Shown here: in pieces, positions 35,599 through 43,620 of the stretch
Numbering within the stretch: the stretch's first letter is position 1
Layout: the number at the start of each line of letters is the position of its first letter
Assembly: GCA_017479265.1 (NCBI GenBank)
Contig: JAFVCK010000022.1
Coordinates: 1 to 64,000, forward strand
DNA from: Bacteroidales bacterium
Lineage (GTDB): Bacteria > Bacteroidota > Bacteroidia > Bacteroidales > UBA932
DNA: 64,000 nucleotides
Reading direction: 5' to 3'
Notes under the pieces: model-generated
Databases searched by the model: none
What the model was told of the DNA's origin: nothing
Seen by the model: the letters and a program-made list of their open reading frames with translations, nothing else
Made by a program: the position numbers and the translations under genes

Positions 35599-36570
35599 AT
35601 GGAACTGAATCTTGAAAGGCCGTTGCTCTTTTTCGACATAGAGAGCACCGGCCTTAACATTGCCACGGACGGCATAATAGAACTGAGTTTCGTCAAGGTT
35701 TTCCCCGGCGGAGAAAAGAAGATAAAGACCTGGAAGATAAGGCCTTGGGACTATGTCAACATGTGCCAGATTCCTATCAATCCCAGCGCTTCGGCAGTCA
35801 ACGGAGTCAAGGACGAGGACCTTGTGGACTGCCCCCGTTTCATAGAGGTGGTGGACGAGGTCATGGAATGGCTGGAGGGCAGCGACCTTGCCGGCTTCAA
35901 TTCCTGCAAGTTCGACCTTCCAATGCTTTCGGAAGAAATCGAGAGGGTGAGGCTGTACTGCCAGAGGCGCATTTCCAACCCCAGGACAGAAGAGGAGAAG
36001 AAAGCCAAGGCCGGCGCCCTGCTGGAGAAGGTTTCAGTGGACCTGCACGACACCCTCATGGTGGATGTACAGAACATTTACCATTTCATGGAGCCGCGCA
36101 ACCTGCGGGCCGCCTATCGTTTCTACTGCGGCGGGGACGACTTCGAGAACGCCCATACGGCGGAGGCCGACACCCTGGCCACATACGAGGTGCTCAAAGG
36201 CCAGCTGGACATGTACAAGGAGCCCGACAAATTCCATGAGCAGGCGCTCAAGAACGATGTCCGCTCGCTTGCCGGCATAGGGTTCAAGGCCAAGACCATG
36301 GATTACGCAGGCAGGATAGCCCTGAGGGACGACGAGCCTGTCATAGCCTTCGGCAAGTACAAGGACAAGACCGTGCGCGAGGTCTTCGAAAAGGACCGTT
36401 CCTACTTCAACTGGATAGAGAACGGGGAGTTCACCCTGGACACCAAGGCGCAGTTCCGCAAGCTGTACCGCCAGTTCGAGGCCGAGGAGAAGGCGAAGGT
36501 GTACAAGCCTCTGGAAGGCAAGGACTTCAACGACGCAGCCGACCTTCTGAAAAAGCATTTCGGGCAGTAA
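35599..36570 (+). CDS. DnaQ-like 3'-5' exonuclease
   Basis: DEDDh exonuclease, related to DNA polymerase III epsilon or exonuclease X. ExoI motif FFDIESTG near residue 11 gives D13 and E15; ExoII is AGFNSCKFDLPML; ExoIII is HTAEADTLATYEV with its histidine and aspartate. A 70-residue C-terminal region (VIAFGKYKDKTVREVFEKD) resembles the tail module found on many Bacteroidetes exonucleases. Six bases after dnaN, so the clamp and this nuclease are probably made together. It is shorter and more divergent than a standard proofreading subunit; repair or RNase-T-like work is possible. Confidence 0.85.
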   Translation: MELNLERPLLFFDIESTGLNIATDGIIELSFVKVFPGGEKKIKTWKIRPWDYVNMCQIPINPSASAVNGVKDEDLVDCPRFIEVVDEVMEWLEGSDLAGFNSCKFDLPMLSEEIERVRLYCQRRISNPRTEEEKKAKAGALLEKVSVDLHDTLMVDVQNIYHFMEPRNLRAAYRFYCGGDDFENAHTAEADTLATYEVLKGQLDMYKEPDKFHEQALKNDVRSLAGIGFKAKTMDYAGRIALRDDEPVIAFGKYKDKTVREVFEKDRSYFNWIENGEFTLDTKAQFRKLYRQFEAEEKAKVYKPLEGKDFNDAADLLKKHFGQ

Positions 36571-37623
36571 TCACCTGACTATCAGATAGTATTCAAGCGG
36601 GCGTTCCTTAAGGTCGTCCGCTTTTTGATTGTCCTTTCCGGCCAGGGCGAATATTCTTCTGAGGTCCCCAAGTATTAGGTCGGGACGCACCGGACCGGAC
36701 TCCCAGAAGTCGTTGCCGCCCCCCGGAGTGGCGCGAAGGGTGTTGTTGGCAACAACGGGAATGTCAAAGCCTTTGAAAGCAGGATTGGCGGCCAGGAGTT
36801 CCGCCCTGGAATTGCACCAGCCCGTATTGAGCCACACGTCGGCCTCCCGCGACAGCAGCAAGGCCTGCTCCACTGAAATTATGGAGGAAGTCACGCTCTC
36901 GCTTTCAGACCCGAGTACCTCCCCGCCGGCATCCCGCACAAGCCGGGACATGTAGTTGCGCCCTCCCGGAATGAACCACTGGTCGGCATAGGGAATGTTC
37001 ATCAGCACCTTTACGGGCTCCGCCGCCTTGACTGACAGGGAGTCATAACGGCGGCATACCTCGGCGAAAATGGAGTCTGCCCTGTCAAGACGGCCTGTGA
37101 GCGCACCGAAAAGCCTTATGTATTCAGCCCTTGCCAGAGGATGGTCCTCCAGATGCTCATGCACCGTCAGCACAGGCAGGCCGAGAGAGCGCAGGCGGGA
37201 AATGAAGGGAGTCGCCCCTTCCGACACCGTATATGTCACAACGAGGTCGGGATGCAAGGACAGTATCCTTTCATAGTCCGGAGCGCCGTCATATCCTACA
37301 TCCCGGACGCGCCCTTCCCTGTAGCCGGCGAGCACGGTGGAATCGCTCACATAGGCTATCCCGGATACGCCGCTGACGCTGCCGCTTGCCTTGAGGGCGG
37401 ACAGAAAGCCTATATAGGAACTTGACATGCAGACTATATTGTCAAGGGGACGGTCGATAAGAAGGGTGTCCCGGCTGCCGTCGTAAGGCGAAACTGTCAC
37501 TACCCCGCCGCCATCGACTAGGGTGAAATAGGCGGCGTAATTCTCAAGGGGACCGGTATTTCCGACCTTCCTGGTGCAGCACGCAAGGGGTAGCAGGCAG
37601 AGCAATATGGCAAATTTTCTCAT
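36571..37623 (-). CDS. ABC transporter substrate-binding lipoprotein (iron complex/cobalamin type)
   Basis: Periplasmic-binding protein of the BtuF/FecB/FhuD class. Lipobox LPLACC after a hydrophobic signal places it on a membrane. The fold is indicated by RILSLHPDLVVTYT and LLLSREADVWLNTGWCNSR. I start at ATG 37623 (350 aa), which gives a proper signal peptide (MRKFAILLCLLPLACC); the open frame begins 12 codons earlier with charged sequence. No permease or ATPase gene is next to it. Four bases separate it from the flavoprotein gene upstream. Ligand (siderophore, heme or corrinoid) not determined. Confidence 0.85.
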   Translation of the reverse strand: MRKFAILLCLLPLACCTRKVGNTGPLENYAAYFTLVDGGGVVTVSPYDGSRDTLLIDRPLDNIVCMSSSYIGFLSALKASGSVSGVSGIAYVSDSTVLAGYREGRVRDVGYDGAPDYERILSLHPDLVVTYTVSEGATPFISRLRSLGLPVLTVHEHLEDHPLARAEYIRLFGALTGRLDRADSIFAEVCRRYDSLSVKAAEPVKVLMNIPYADQWFIPGGRNYMSRLVRDAGGEVLGSESESVTSSIISVEQALLLSREADVWLNTGWCNSRAELLAANPAFKGFDIPVVANNTLRATPGGGNDFWESGPVRPDLILGDLRRIFALAGKDNQKADDLKERPLEYYLIVR

Positions 37624-37627
37624 ACGC

Positions 37628-39043
37628 TCACAAGCTCCTTGCCGCGCTCTCTCCCGCAAGCCTTCCGGTGGAAAGCGCCGTCTGTATGTTGTATCCGCCC
37701 GTATCCGAGTCTATGTCAAGTACTTCCCCGCAGAAATACATGCCTTTGCAAAGGCGGGATTCCATGGTCTTGGGAAGCACCTCGGAGGTGTCAATTCCTC
37801 CTGCCGTAACGACGCAGCGCTCATATCCTACGAAGCCTTCGATTTCGAAGGTCCACTCTTTCAAGGCCCGGGCAAGACGCTGGAGGTCCAAGCGGCCTCC
37901 GGCCACGATTGAGGGGTTCATTGCAGAGAACGGGGCTACAAGTTCCCTCGGCATGACCTTGCCCAGCATTACGCGGGCGAGAGTACGGGCGTTCTGTCCC
38001 CTGCTGCGGCTGTCCGAGGCTATCCCCGTCCAAAGGGATTTAAGCCGCGCAAGCAATTCATCTTCAGACACTTCCGGCTTTAGGTCCAAAAGCAGGCTCA
38101 CCTTCCCGCCGTTGGTAATGGCCTTGACCGCGTCACGGCTGAGCGAGAAGGCGACGGGGCCTTCGATACCTCCGTCGGTAAAGTCCATTTCCCCGAACTC
38201 CCCTCCAATACGGTCCTTTCCGTTATATAGGGTCAGGGATACATTGCGAAGATGTACTCCGCACAGGGAGGAGCCCAGTTCGGAAAGAGGCATCGCCCTG
38301 TCTATCCAGCCTTTTGCGCCGGGATAGTCCTTCGGCAGGGACGATTCCGCCTCCGCGCCCTCGGCGATTCCGCCTCCCAGCACCTTGGCCGCCAGTTTCC
38401 CTGTTGACAGTTTGTCAGTCTTGTAGCCTTTTGGGACCAGGGCCGTGAGGGACGGGAACAGGGGCGTGATGCTGTGGCCTGCCGCTTCGGCCCACCTGTA
38501 GCCGTCGCCTGTGCTGCCGGTACGCGGGTAGGAAAGGCCTCCCGTGGCTATTATCAGCCTCAGGCAGGAGAATGTGCGGTTATCCCGGCAGGAGATAAGG
38601 AAGCCTTCGCCGGAGGGGTCAGGCACTATGGCGGTGACCTCTTCTCCTGTGCGGATATCGACTCCTGAGGTCCTTGCCGCCCGGACAAGGGCATCGATAA
38701 TGTCAGTTGCACGGTACGAGTGCGGGAAGGCCCTGTCGCCCCTTTCCACGTCCACTGGTACGCCCTGCCTTTCGATGAAGGCTATGGCATCTTCGGGGGT
38801 GAAGTTGTAGAATGCCGGGCGGACGAAGCGCGGATTGGAGCGTATGTGGCCGGAGAAGGCTTCCCATGGCTTGAGGTTGGTGAAGTTGCAGCGGCCCTTG
38901 CCCGTTATCATGAGTTTGCGGCCGGGCCGGGGCATTTTCTCGAGAAGCATGGTGGCGGCGCCGTTTTCGGAGGCGGCGCAGGCGGCCATGAGTCCCGAGG
39001 CTCCTGCTCCGATTACTATGACATCTGTCGCTATGGTAAGCAT
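37628..39043 (-). CDS. HI0933/BaiN-type flavoprotein
   Basis: FAD-dependent oxidoreductase. N-terminal dinucleotide-binding motif VIVIGAGASGLMAACAA, then the family signature PGRKLMITGKGRCNFTN. A central insert and C-terminal FAD-contact region end GGYNIQTALSTGRLAGES. 471 residues is slightly longer than the usual 400-420. Family members include bile-acid-modifying BaiN and many of unknown role, so the substrate is not given. Upstream of the binding lipoprotein in a likely two-gene unit. Divergent from tRNA-Thr. Confidence 0.88.
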   Translation of the reverse strand: MLTIATDVIVIGAGASGLMAACAASENGAATMLLEKMPRPGRKLMITGKGRCNFTNLKPWEAFSGHIRSNPRFVRPAFYNFTPEDAIAFIERQGVPVDVERGDRAFPHSYRATDIIDALVRAARTSGVDIRTGEEVTAIVPDPSGEGFLISCRDNRTFSCLRLIIATGGLSYPRTGSTGDGYRWAEAAGHSITPLFPSLTALVPKGYKTDKLSTGKLAAKVLGGGIAEGAEAESSLPKDYPGAKGWIDRAMPLSELGSSLCGVHLRNVSLTLYNGKDRIGGEFGEMDFTDGGIEGPVAFSLSRDAVKAITNGGKVSLLLDLKPEVSEDELLARLKSLWTGIASDSRSRGQNARTLARVMLGKVMPRELVAPFSAMNPSIVAGGRLDLQRLARALKEWTFEIEGFVGYERCVVTAGGIDTSEVLPKTMESRLCKGMYFCGEVLDIDSDTGGYNIQTALSTGRLAGESAARSL

Positions 39044-39058
39044 TTTTGTTCAAAAATT

Positions 39059-39088
39059 TTGCGTTTTGCAGGAAAAGCAGTACATTTG
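39059..39088 (+). promoter_or_regulatory. promoter of tRNA-Thr
   Basis: TTG (39059-39061), 19-bp spacer, TACATTTG (39081-39088), full consensus. The predicted start near 39095 is just before the tRNA 5' end. Confidence 0.75.
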
Positions 39089-39098
39089 CAGTCCAATC

Positions 39099-39171
39099 GC
39101 CGCTTTAGCTCAGTTGGTAGAGCAGCGCATTCGTAATGCGCAGGTCGCGGGTTCGAGTCCCGTTCGCGGCT
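39099..39171 (+). tRNA. tRNA-Thr (CGT), acceptor stem irregular
   Basis: Cloverleaf with anticodon CGT in loop TTCGTAA and T-arm GGTTCGAGTCC. The 5' acceptor strand GCCGCTT pairs with the 3' strand TCGCGGC at only five of seven positions: 6-67 is U:C and 7-66 is U:U. A regular partner would be AAGCGGC. The 3' end from 39150 is duplicated 164 bp downstream. It reads ACG, which other threonine tRNAs can usually cover by wobble. Confidence 0.8.
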
Positions 39172-39211
39172 CTTAGAGAATGGTGTCTTCCTGGCTCCAT
39201 TCTTTTTTTAT
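39150..39211 (+). repeat. 62-bp direct repeat, copy 1 (tRNA-Thr tail plus terminator)
   Basis: Perfect 62-bp direct repeat with 39314-39375. It starts in the T-arm of the tRNA, takes in its 3' end and the terminator hairpin, and ends in the T run. Confidence 0.9.
39177..39209 (+). terminator. terminator of tRNA-Thr
   Basis: AGAATGG/CCATTCT 7-bp stem with a TGTCTTCCTGGCT loop and seven T. The same hairpin recurs in the second repeat copy at 39341-39373. Confidence 0.7.
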
Positions 39212-39313
39212 CTCTTCCGGCCCCCTTCGAACCCGCGACCTGTGTCCCCCGAGGGGACCGACGGCCTGCCGTCGAGGGGGTTACGTGGAGGGCGCTCCTG
39301 GCGGCGTGCCGCC
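39212..39313. other. GC-rich hairpin insert between the tRNA-tail repeats
   Basis: About 102 bp with no ORF of note. It carries a 16-bp inverted copy of the tRNA T-arm (TTCGAACCCGCGACCTG region, 39227-39242) and three perfect palindromic hairpins: GTCCCC/GGGGAC 39244-39258, CGACGGC/GCCGTCG 39259-39274, and GGCGGC/GCCGCC 39300-39313. The last abuts the second repeat copy. Confidence 0.75.
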
Positions 39314-39375
39314 GGTTCGAGTCCCGTTCGCGGCTCTTAGAGAATGGTGTCTTCCTGGCTCCATTCTTTTTTTAT
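39314..39375 (+). repeat. 62-bp direct repeat, copy 2
   Basis: Identical to 39150-39211. Lacks the tRNA 5' part, so it is a tail fragment with terminator only. Offset between copies is 164 bp. Between it and the stop of yitT (39434) I see only AT-rich sequence. Confidence 0.9.
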
Positions 39376-39433
39376 TCCTGCGGGAGCAAAGTTACAAAAA
39401 TGTTTCCGAAAACAGCGGCTTGCAGACTCAATA

Positions 39434-40360
39434 TCACAACAGCATCTTCCCGATACGCTTGCGGTTATCATTCCACGCACCATAAATCTCCGACACGTTG
39501 CCCGCAGTGATAAAAGCATCTATCTTGTTGTCGCTAAGGAACTTGAACAAATCAGCATACTCATTCTGGGTCAGCAGCGTCACCACCTCTATCTTCTCCT
39601 CGCCGGAAAAACCGCCCTGCAGATGGTAAAGGCTGCAACCCCTCTTGAGATTGTGAATGATGAAATAACGAATCTTGTCATGGTCGTTGCTGATTATGCA
39701 CACACGCTTGCGCTTGTTGAGGGCATCGGTAAAATAATCCACCACGACTCCGTTGATCCAGGTGCCGAGAAGTCCGATTACCACCATGCGGAAAGGATTG
39801 ATGGCGAATGCCGTACAGCAGATAATGGCTCCAGCAATGGAAACCGAAGCGCCTATGTCGAAATGAAGATACTTGTTGACAATCTTGGCAAGTATGTCCA
39901 GACCACCGGTAGAAGCGTTGATTCTGAACAGTATGGCCTGCGAAATGCTGAGCATCAGCACGAAGCATATAAGGTCAAGCCAGGGGTCGTTCATCACGGA
40001 AGTACCGTCGGTTATAAGCTTCTGCCAGGGCAGCACCTTGTCCCAGAAATCCACGAGCGGACCGAGGATAAGGGCCGTATAGACGGTCTTGATGCCGAAT
40101 TCGGCTCCGATAAGCAACCAGGCCAGCACCAGCAGTATGGCATTGATGGCAGCTATGATGACTGACACCCTGACGGCAAAGCCCGCCTTGGTCAGGACCT
40201 CGGACAGGACTATGGACAGACCGGATATACTGCCGATGATAAGCTTGCTGGGCATGAGGAAATAGTACACTGCTGCGGCACCCACCAGCATGCCGAGGGT
40301 CATTATGACCAGTTCCTTCCAAAACTTGACCGTGCCAAGAGGTTTAAGAATGTTAACCAT
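39434..40360 (-). CDS. YitT family membrane protein
   Basis: Inner-membrane protein of unknown function (DUF161 family, formerly YitT). About five to six membrane helices in the first 210 residues (ELVIMTLGMLVGAAAVYYF, VSVIIAAINAILLVLAWLL, LICFVLMLSISQAILF), followed by a cytoplasmic DUF2179 domain (IEVVTLLTQNEYADLFKFL, KIDAFITAGNVSEIYG). Start at ATG 40360 gives 308 aa; the frame is open 16 codons upstream but those would overlap the divergent porin promoter. Single gene facing the tRNA-Thr repeat region. Suggested links to ion or amino-acid transport are not proven. Confidence 0.88.
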   Translation of the reverse strand: MVNILKPLGTVKFWKELVIMTLGMLVGAAAVYYFLMPSKLIIGSISGLSIVLSEVLTKAGFAVRVSVIIAAINAILLVLAWLLIGAEFGIKTVYTALILGPLVDFWDKVLPWQKLITDGTSVMNDPWLDLICFVLMLSISQAILFRINASTGGLDILAKIVNKYLHFDIGASVSIAGAIICCTAFAINPFRMVVIGLLGTWINGVVVDYFTDALNKRKRVCIISNDHDKIRYFIIHNLKRGCSLYHLQGGFSGEEKIEVVTLLTQNEYADLFKFLSDNKIDAFITAGNVSEIYGAWNDNRKRIGKMLL

Positions 40361-40396
40361 TGCTTGTAATATTTGCCCCAAATTTGGTAAAATACT

Positions 40397-40426
40397 TTGA
40401 ATTTTCAAAATATTCTTATAATTTCG
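40397..40426 (+). promoter_or_regulatory. promoter of porin-galactosidase pair
   Basis: TTG (40397-40399), 19-bp spacer, TAATTTCG (40419-40426), one mismatch from consensus. ATG 40444 is 17 bases downstream. Confidence 0.55.
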
Positions 40427-40443
40427 TAAAAATATTTAACCGG

Positions 40444-41439
40444 ATGAAAGTTCATTTCCCCATACTGGTCCTCCTGCTGACATTGTGCATTCCCACCAAG
40501 GCCCAGAACGTAGTAGACAAGCTGTTCCTCGACATGCGTTCCTCCTTCCACCAGGAAATCTCCCGGGGAGGATCCTACGACAGCCAGCTGGTCGGCGACT
40601 ATCTCAATTTCCATATCCTCGGACATATCACCCCCACCATAGACTACAGGATAAGGCAGCGCCTGAACAAGAAGGTCTTCGACGAAAAGAACATGTTCAA
40701 CGCCACCGACTTCATGTACATCAACTGGCAGGCCACGCCGAAGCTCAGCTTCATGGTCGGCAAACAGGCCGTACTCATCGGAGGATACGAATACGACGCT
40801 GTCCCCATTGACGTATATTTCTACAGCAAATTCTGCGAGAACCTCTACCAGGGCTTCACCTTCGGCGCTTCTGCCACATACCAGGTAGCCCCCATGCAGA
40901 ACATCGTGTTCCAGGTCTGCAACTCTCCCCTGTCGCTCGGATTCCAGTCCGTCTATGCCTACAACCTGGCTTGGTCCGGACGCTTCGCCCCATGGTGGCA
41001 CACCATCTGGAGCGTCAACTTCGTGGAAGACACCGACAAGCACATGGCCAATTACATTTCGCTTGGCAACCACTTCACTTTCAACAACATAATCTTCGAC
41101 ATCGACATCATGAACAGGGCCGGTTTCGGGCAGAAGAAGTTCTTCCTGAGCGACATCACCCTTATCAGCAAATTCATCTGGAGCGTGGGCAAATGGAACA
41201 TTTGCGCCAAGGCCGGATATGAGGTGAATTCGCCGGACAACGTGGATGCCAACGGAAGGGCCTACGACATAGTAATCGCCCCCGGCACGCAGTATATCTA
41301 CGCCGGAGCCGGACTGGAGTGGTTCCCCCTTGGCAGGGACAACGCCAGGCTGCACCTCGTATGGTACGGCGACAACGCCATGAAACGCCATAACATAGAG
41401 CTGGGCGTTACCTGGAGAATTGACATAATCAACAGATAG
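40444..41439 (+). CDS. outer-membrane porin (phosphate-selective O/P-like)
   Basis: Signal peptide MKVHFPILVLLLTLCIPTKAQ with an Ala-Gln cleavage site, then 310 residues of alternating polar/aromatic strands typical of a beta-barrel (FMYINWQATPKLSFMVGKQ, IWSVNFVEDTDKHMANYIS, HNIELGVTWRIDII). The pattern best matches the Bacteroidetes OprP/O-like porin family. ATG 40444 chosen (331 aa); the open frame upstream to 40360 is promoter DNA. Four bases before the alpha-galactosidase gene, so they form a pair; it may admit the sugar that enzyme releases. The solute is inferred only. Confidence 0.8.
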   Translation: MKVHFPILVLLLTLCIPTKAQNVVDKLFLDMRSSFHQEISRGGSYDSQLVGDYLNFHILGHITPTIDYRIRQRLNKKVFDEKNMFNATDFMYINWQATPKLSFMVGKQAVLIGGYEYDAVPIDVYFYSKFCENLYQGFTFGASATYQVAPMQNIVFQVCNSPLSLGFQSVYAYNLAWSGRFAPWWHTIWSVNFVEDTDKHMANYISLGNHFTFNNIIFDIDIMNRAGFGQKKFFLSDITLISKFIWSVGKWNICAKAGYEVNSPDNVDANGRAYDIVIAPGTQYIYAGAGLEWFPLGRDNARLHLVWYGDNAMKRHNIELGVTWRIDIINR

Positions 41440-41442
41440 ACA

Positions 41443-43620
41443 ATGAGAAAACTTTTCATTTCATTTGCAGCCGCGCTTATGGCAGCGGCGGCTTCAGGGC
41501 AGGACATTACCCTCACCACGGCCTTGTACAACCGTGGAGACGACCCCGCATGGGCCGCTCCCTCCTTTGACGACGCTCACTGGCAGGAGGTAAGCCTTAC
41601 CGACTATGTCACAAGGCAGGCCGGATTCTTCGAATACGGCTACGCTTGGTACAGGATGAAGGTGGTCATTCCTTCGTCCCTGAAGGCGTCCGCTCCCTAC
41701 AAGGATGCCATAGTGCTGAGCGTCAAAGGAATAGACGACAGCGACGAGACCTTCCTCAACGGCACGAGGGTCGGCAAGACGGGCACCATGCCCTCAGACT
41801 GGAACGGTTATACCACGGCCTACAACCAGCCAAGGGGCTATCTTATACCTGCCTCCCTAGTGCGCTGGGACAAGGAAAATACCATAGCCATAAGGCTTTA
41901 CAACGGCGCAGATGCCGGCGGAGTCTATGGAGACGGCATACATATAGGAATGGCTGGACTGGACGAACTCTCCGGCATGCAGTTCCGGACCGAAGACAAC
42001 CTCTGCCGCCTTGAAATGAACGCCTCCACCTCGGCCGGTGGCACCCTGGAAGTGGAATATCTCTACCCCGCCCGCAACGAGAGCAGCTTTATCAGCAAGG
42101 CTGTCAGGCTCCGCAAAGGAAAGACCACGGTCATAGACCTTCCCTTCTCCCCCGGGGAGCAGGTGGTGCTGAAGGCTGTTTTCACAGACAGCCGCACCCG
42201 CAGCCAGGTATCCAAACGCTATGTGCCCAAATACATACTGACCCCGGCCGCTCCTGAAAGCCCCCGCTACAACGGTCCACTCGTGTTCGGAGCAAGGCCC
42301 GGCAGTCCCATAATATTCCGCCTGGCATTCTCGGGACAGAGGCCCATGGAATTCAGCTGCGAAGACCTTCCCGAAGGCCTTGCCCTGGAGAACGGGATAC
42401 TCGGCGGCAGCATTGCCTCCGCAGGCGAATACAAGATCAGGGTCAAGGCTGAAAACGCTCATGGAACCGCCGCTCAGGAAGTCACGCTCAGGATAGGCCC
42501 CAGCATAGCGCTGACACCTCCAATGGGCTGGAACTCATGGAATTGCTGGGGCACGAGCGTCTCGCAGGAAAAGGTCATTTCCTCGGCGCAGGCCATACTG
42601 GACAAGGGTCTTGCGGACTTCGGCTACAACTATATAAACATAGACGACGCCTGGGAGGCTCCCGAAAGGAACGAAGACGGGACCATAGCCACCAACGAAA
42701 AGTTCCCCGACATGAAGGGGCTCGGCGACTGGCTCCATTCCAAGGGTCTCCGCATGGGCATATACTCTTCTCCCGGCAGCCACACCTGCGGCCTCTACCT
42801 CGGTTCCCTCGGACATGAGCAGCAGGACGCAAGTACATGGAACGAATGGGGCGTTGACTACCTCAAGTACGACTGGTGCCTCTACGGAGAGGAATTCGAG
42901 AGGATAAAAGACTATTCCCTTGCAGGATATGTCCGTCCCTACATGAAGATGGAAGAATGCCTGAGGAGCCAGCCCCGCGACATATTCTATTCCCTCTGCC
43001 AATACGGAATGGCCTCCGTCTGGAGCTGGGCACCTGCCGTGGATGCCAATTCCTGGAGGACCACCGGCGACATTACCGACACATGGGAATCCCTCTATTC
43101 CATAGGATTCGTAAGCCAGAAGGACCTGTATCCCTACTCCGGGCCCGGACACTGGAACGACCCCGACATGCTCATAGTGGGAAAGGTGGGTTGGAGCGCA
43201 CAGCTCCGCGATTCACGCCTCAGCGCTGACGAGCAGTACACCCACATATCGCTTTGGGCCCTTCTTGCGGCCAACATGCTCATTGGCTGCGACGTGGCCC
43301 AGATTGACGGATTCACCCTCGGCCTGCTCTGCAACAACGAGGTCAATGCCGTCAACCAGGACATACTCGGCCGCCAGGCCTCCTGCGTCCTTGAAGAGGG
43401 CGGTTTGCAGGTCTGGGCAAGGCCTCTTGCGGACGGAAGCACCGCCGCAGGCATATTCAACACGGGAAGCGGGGACCTTGCCATAGAAATCGACAAGGTT
43501 CTTCAGAAGGCCGGATACAAGGTCTCCGCCCTCAGGGACCTGTGGAGGCAGAAGGACCTGGGCGCAGAAGAAATGTCCTGTACCCTGCCCAGCCACGGAG
43601 TCCGTCTTGTGAAATTCTAA
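41443..43620 (+). CDS. family GH27 alpha-galactosidase with N-terminal beta domains
   Basis: Retaining glycoside hydrolase removing terminal alpha-linked galactose (or N-acetylgalactosamine). Signal peptide ending ASGQ; a jelly-roll domain like those of GH2 enzymes (about 20-165); a putative Ig domain (about 270-350); then the GH27 barrel from MGWNSWNCWG. Nucleophile D477 lies in YLKYDWC and acid/base D543 in RTTGDI. C-terminal beta domain to 725. Probably periplasmic, with a porin gene just upstream and no SusC/D or regulator nearby. Overlaps the convergent DJ-1 gene by four bases. Confidence 0.92.
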   Translation: MRKLFISFAAALMAAAASGQDITLTTALYNRGDDPAWAAPSFDDAHWQEVSLTDYVTRQAGFFEYGYAWYRMKVVIPSSLKASAPYKDAIVLSVKGIDDSDETFLNGTRVGKTGTMPSDWNGYTTAYNQPRGYLIPASLVRWDKENTIAIRLYNGADAGGVYGDGIHIGMAGLDELSGMQFRTEDNLCRLEMNASTSAGGTLEVEYLYPARNESSFISKAVRLRKGKTTVIDLPFSPGEQVVLKAVFTDSRTRSQVSKRYVPKYILTPAAPESPRYNGPLVFGARPGSPIIFRLAFSGQRPMEFSCEDLPEGLALENGILGGSIASAGEYKIRVKAENAHGTAAQEVTLRIGPSIALTPPMGWNSWNCWGTSVSQEKVISSAQAILDKGLADFGYNYINIDDAWEAPERNEDGTIATNEKFPDMKGLGDWLHSKGLRMGIYSSPGSHTCGLYLGSLGHEQQDASTWNEWGVDYLKYDWCLYGEEFERIKDYSLAGYVRPYMKMEECLRSQPRDIFYSLCQYGMASVWSWAPAVDANSWRTTGDITDTWESLYSIGFVSQKDLYPYSGPGHWNDPDMLIVGKVGWSAQLRDSRLSADEQYTHISLWALLAANMLIGCDVAQIDGFTLGLLCNNEVNAVNQDILGRQASCVLEEGGLQVWARPLADGSTAAGIFNTGSGDLAIEIDKVLQKAGYKVSALRDLWRQKDLGAEEMSCTLPSHGVRLVKF

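Noticed and set aside
39223..39242. Second, minus-strand tRNA suggested by an inverted T-arm
   Set aside because: Only the variable-loop/T-arm segment is present; no anticodon arm or acceptor stem can be built, so it is a fragment within the repeat insert.
39244..39313. CRISPR-like or tandem array in the hairpin insert
   Set aside because: Each hairpin differs in sequence; there are no equal spacers or repeated units beyond the two 62-bp copies.
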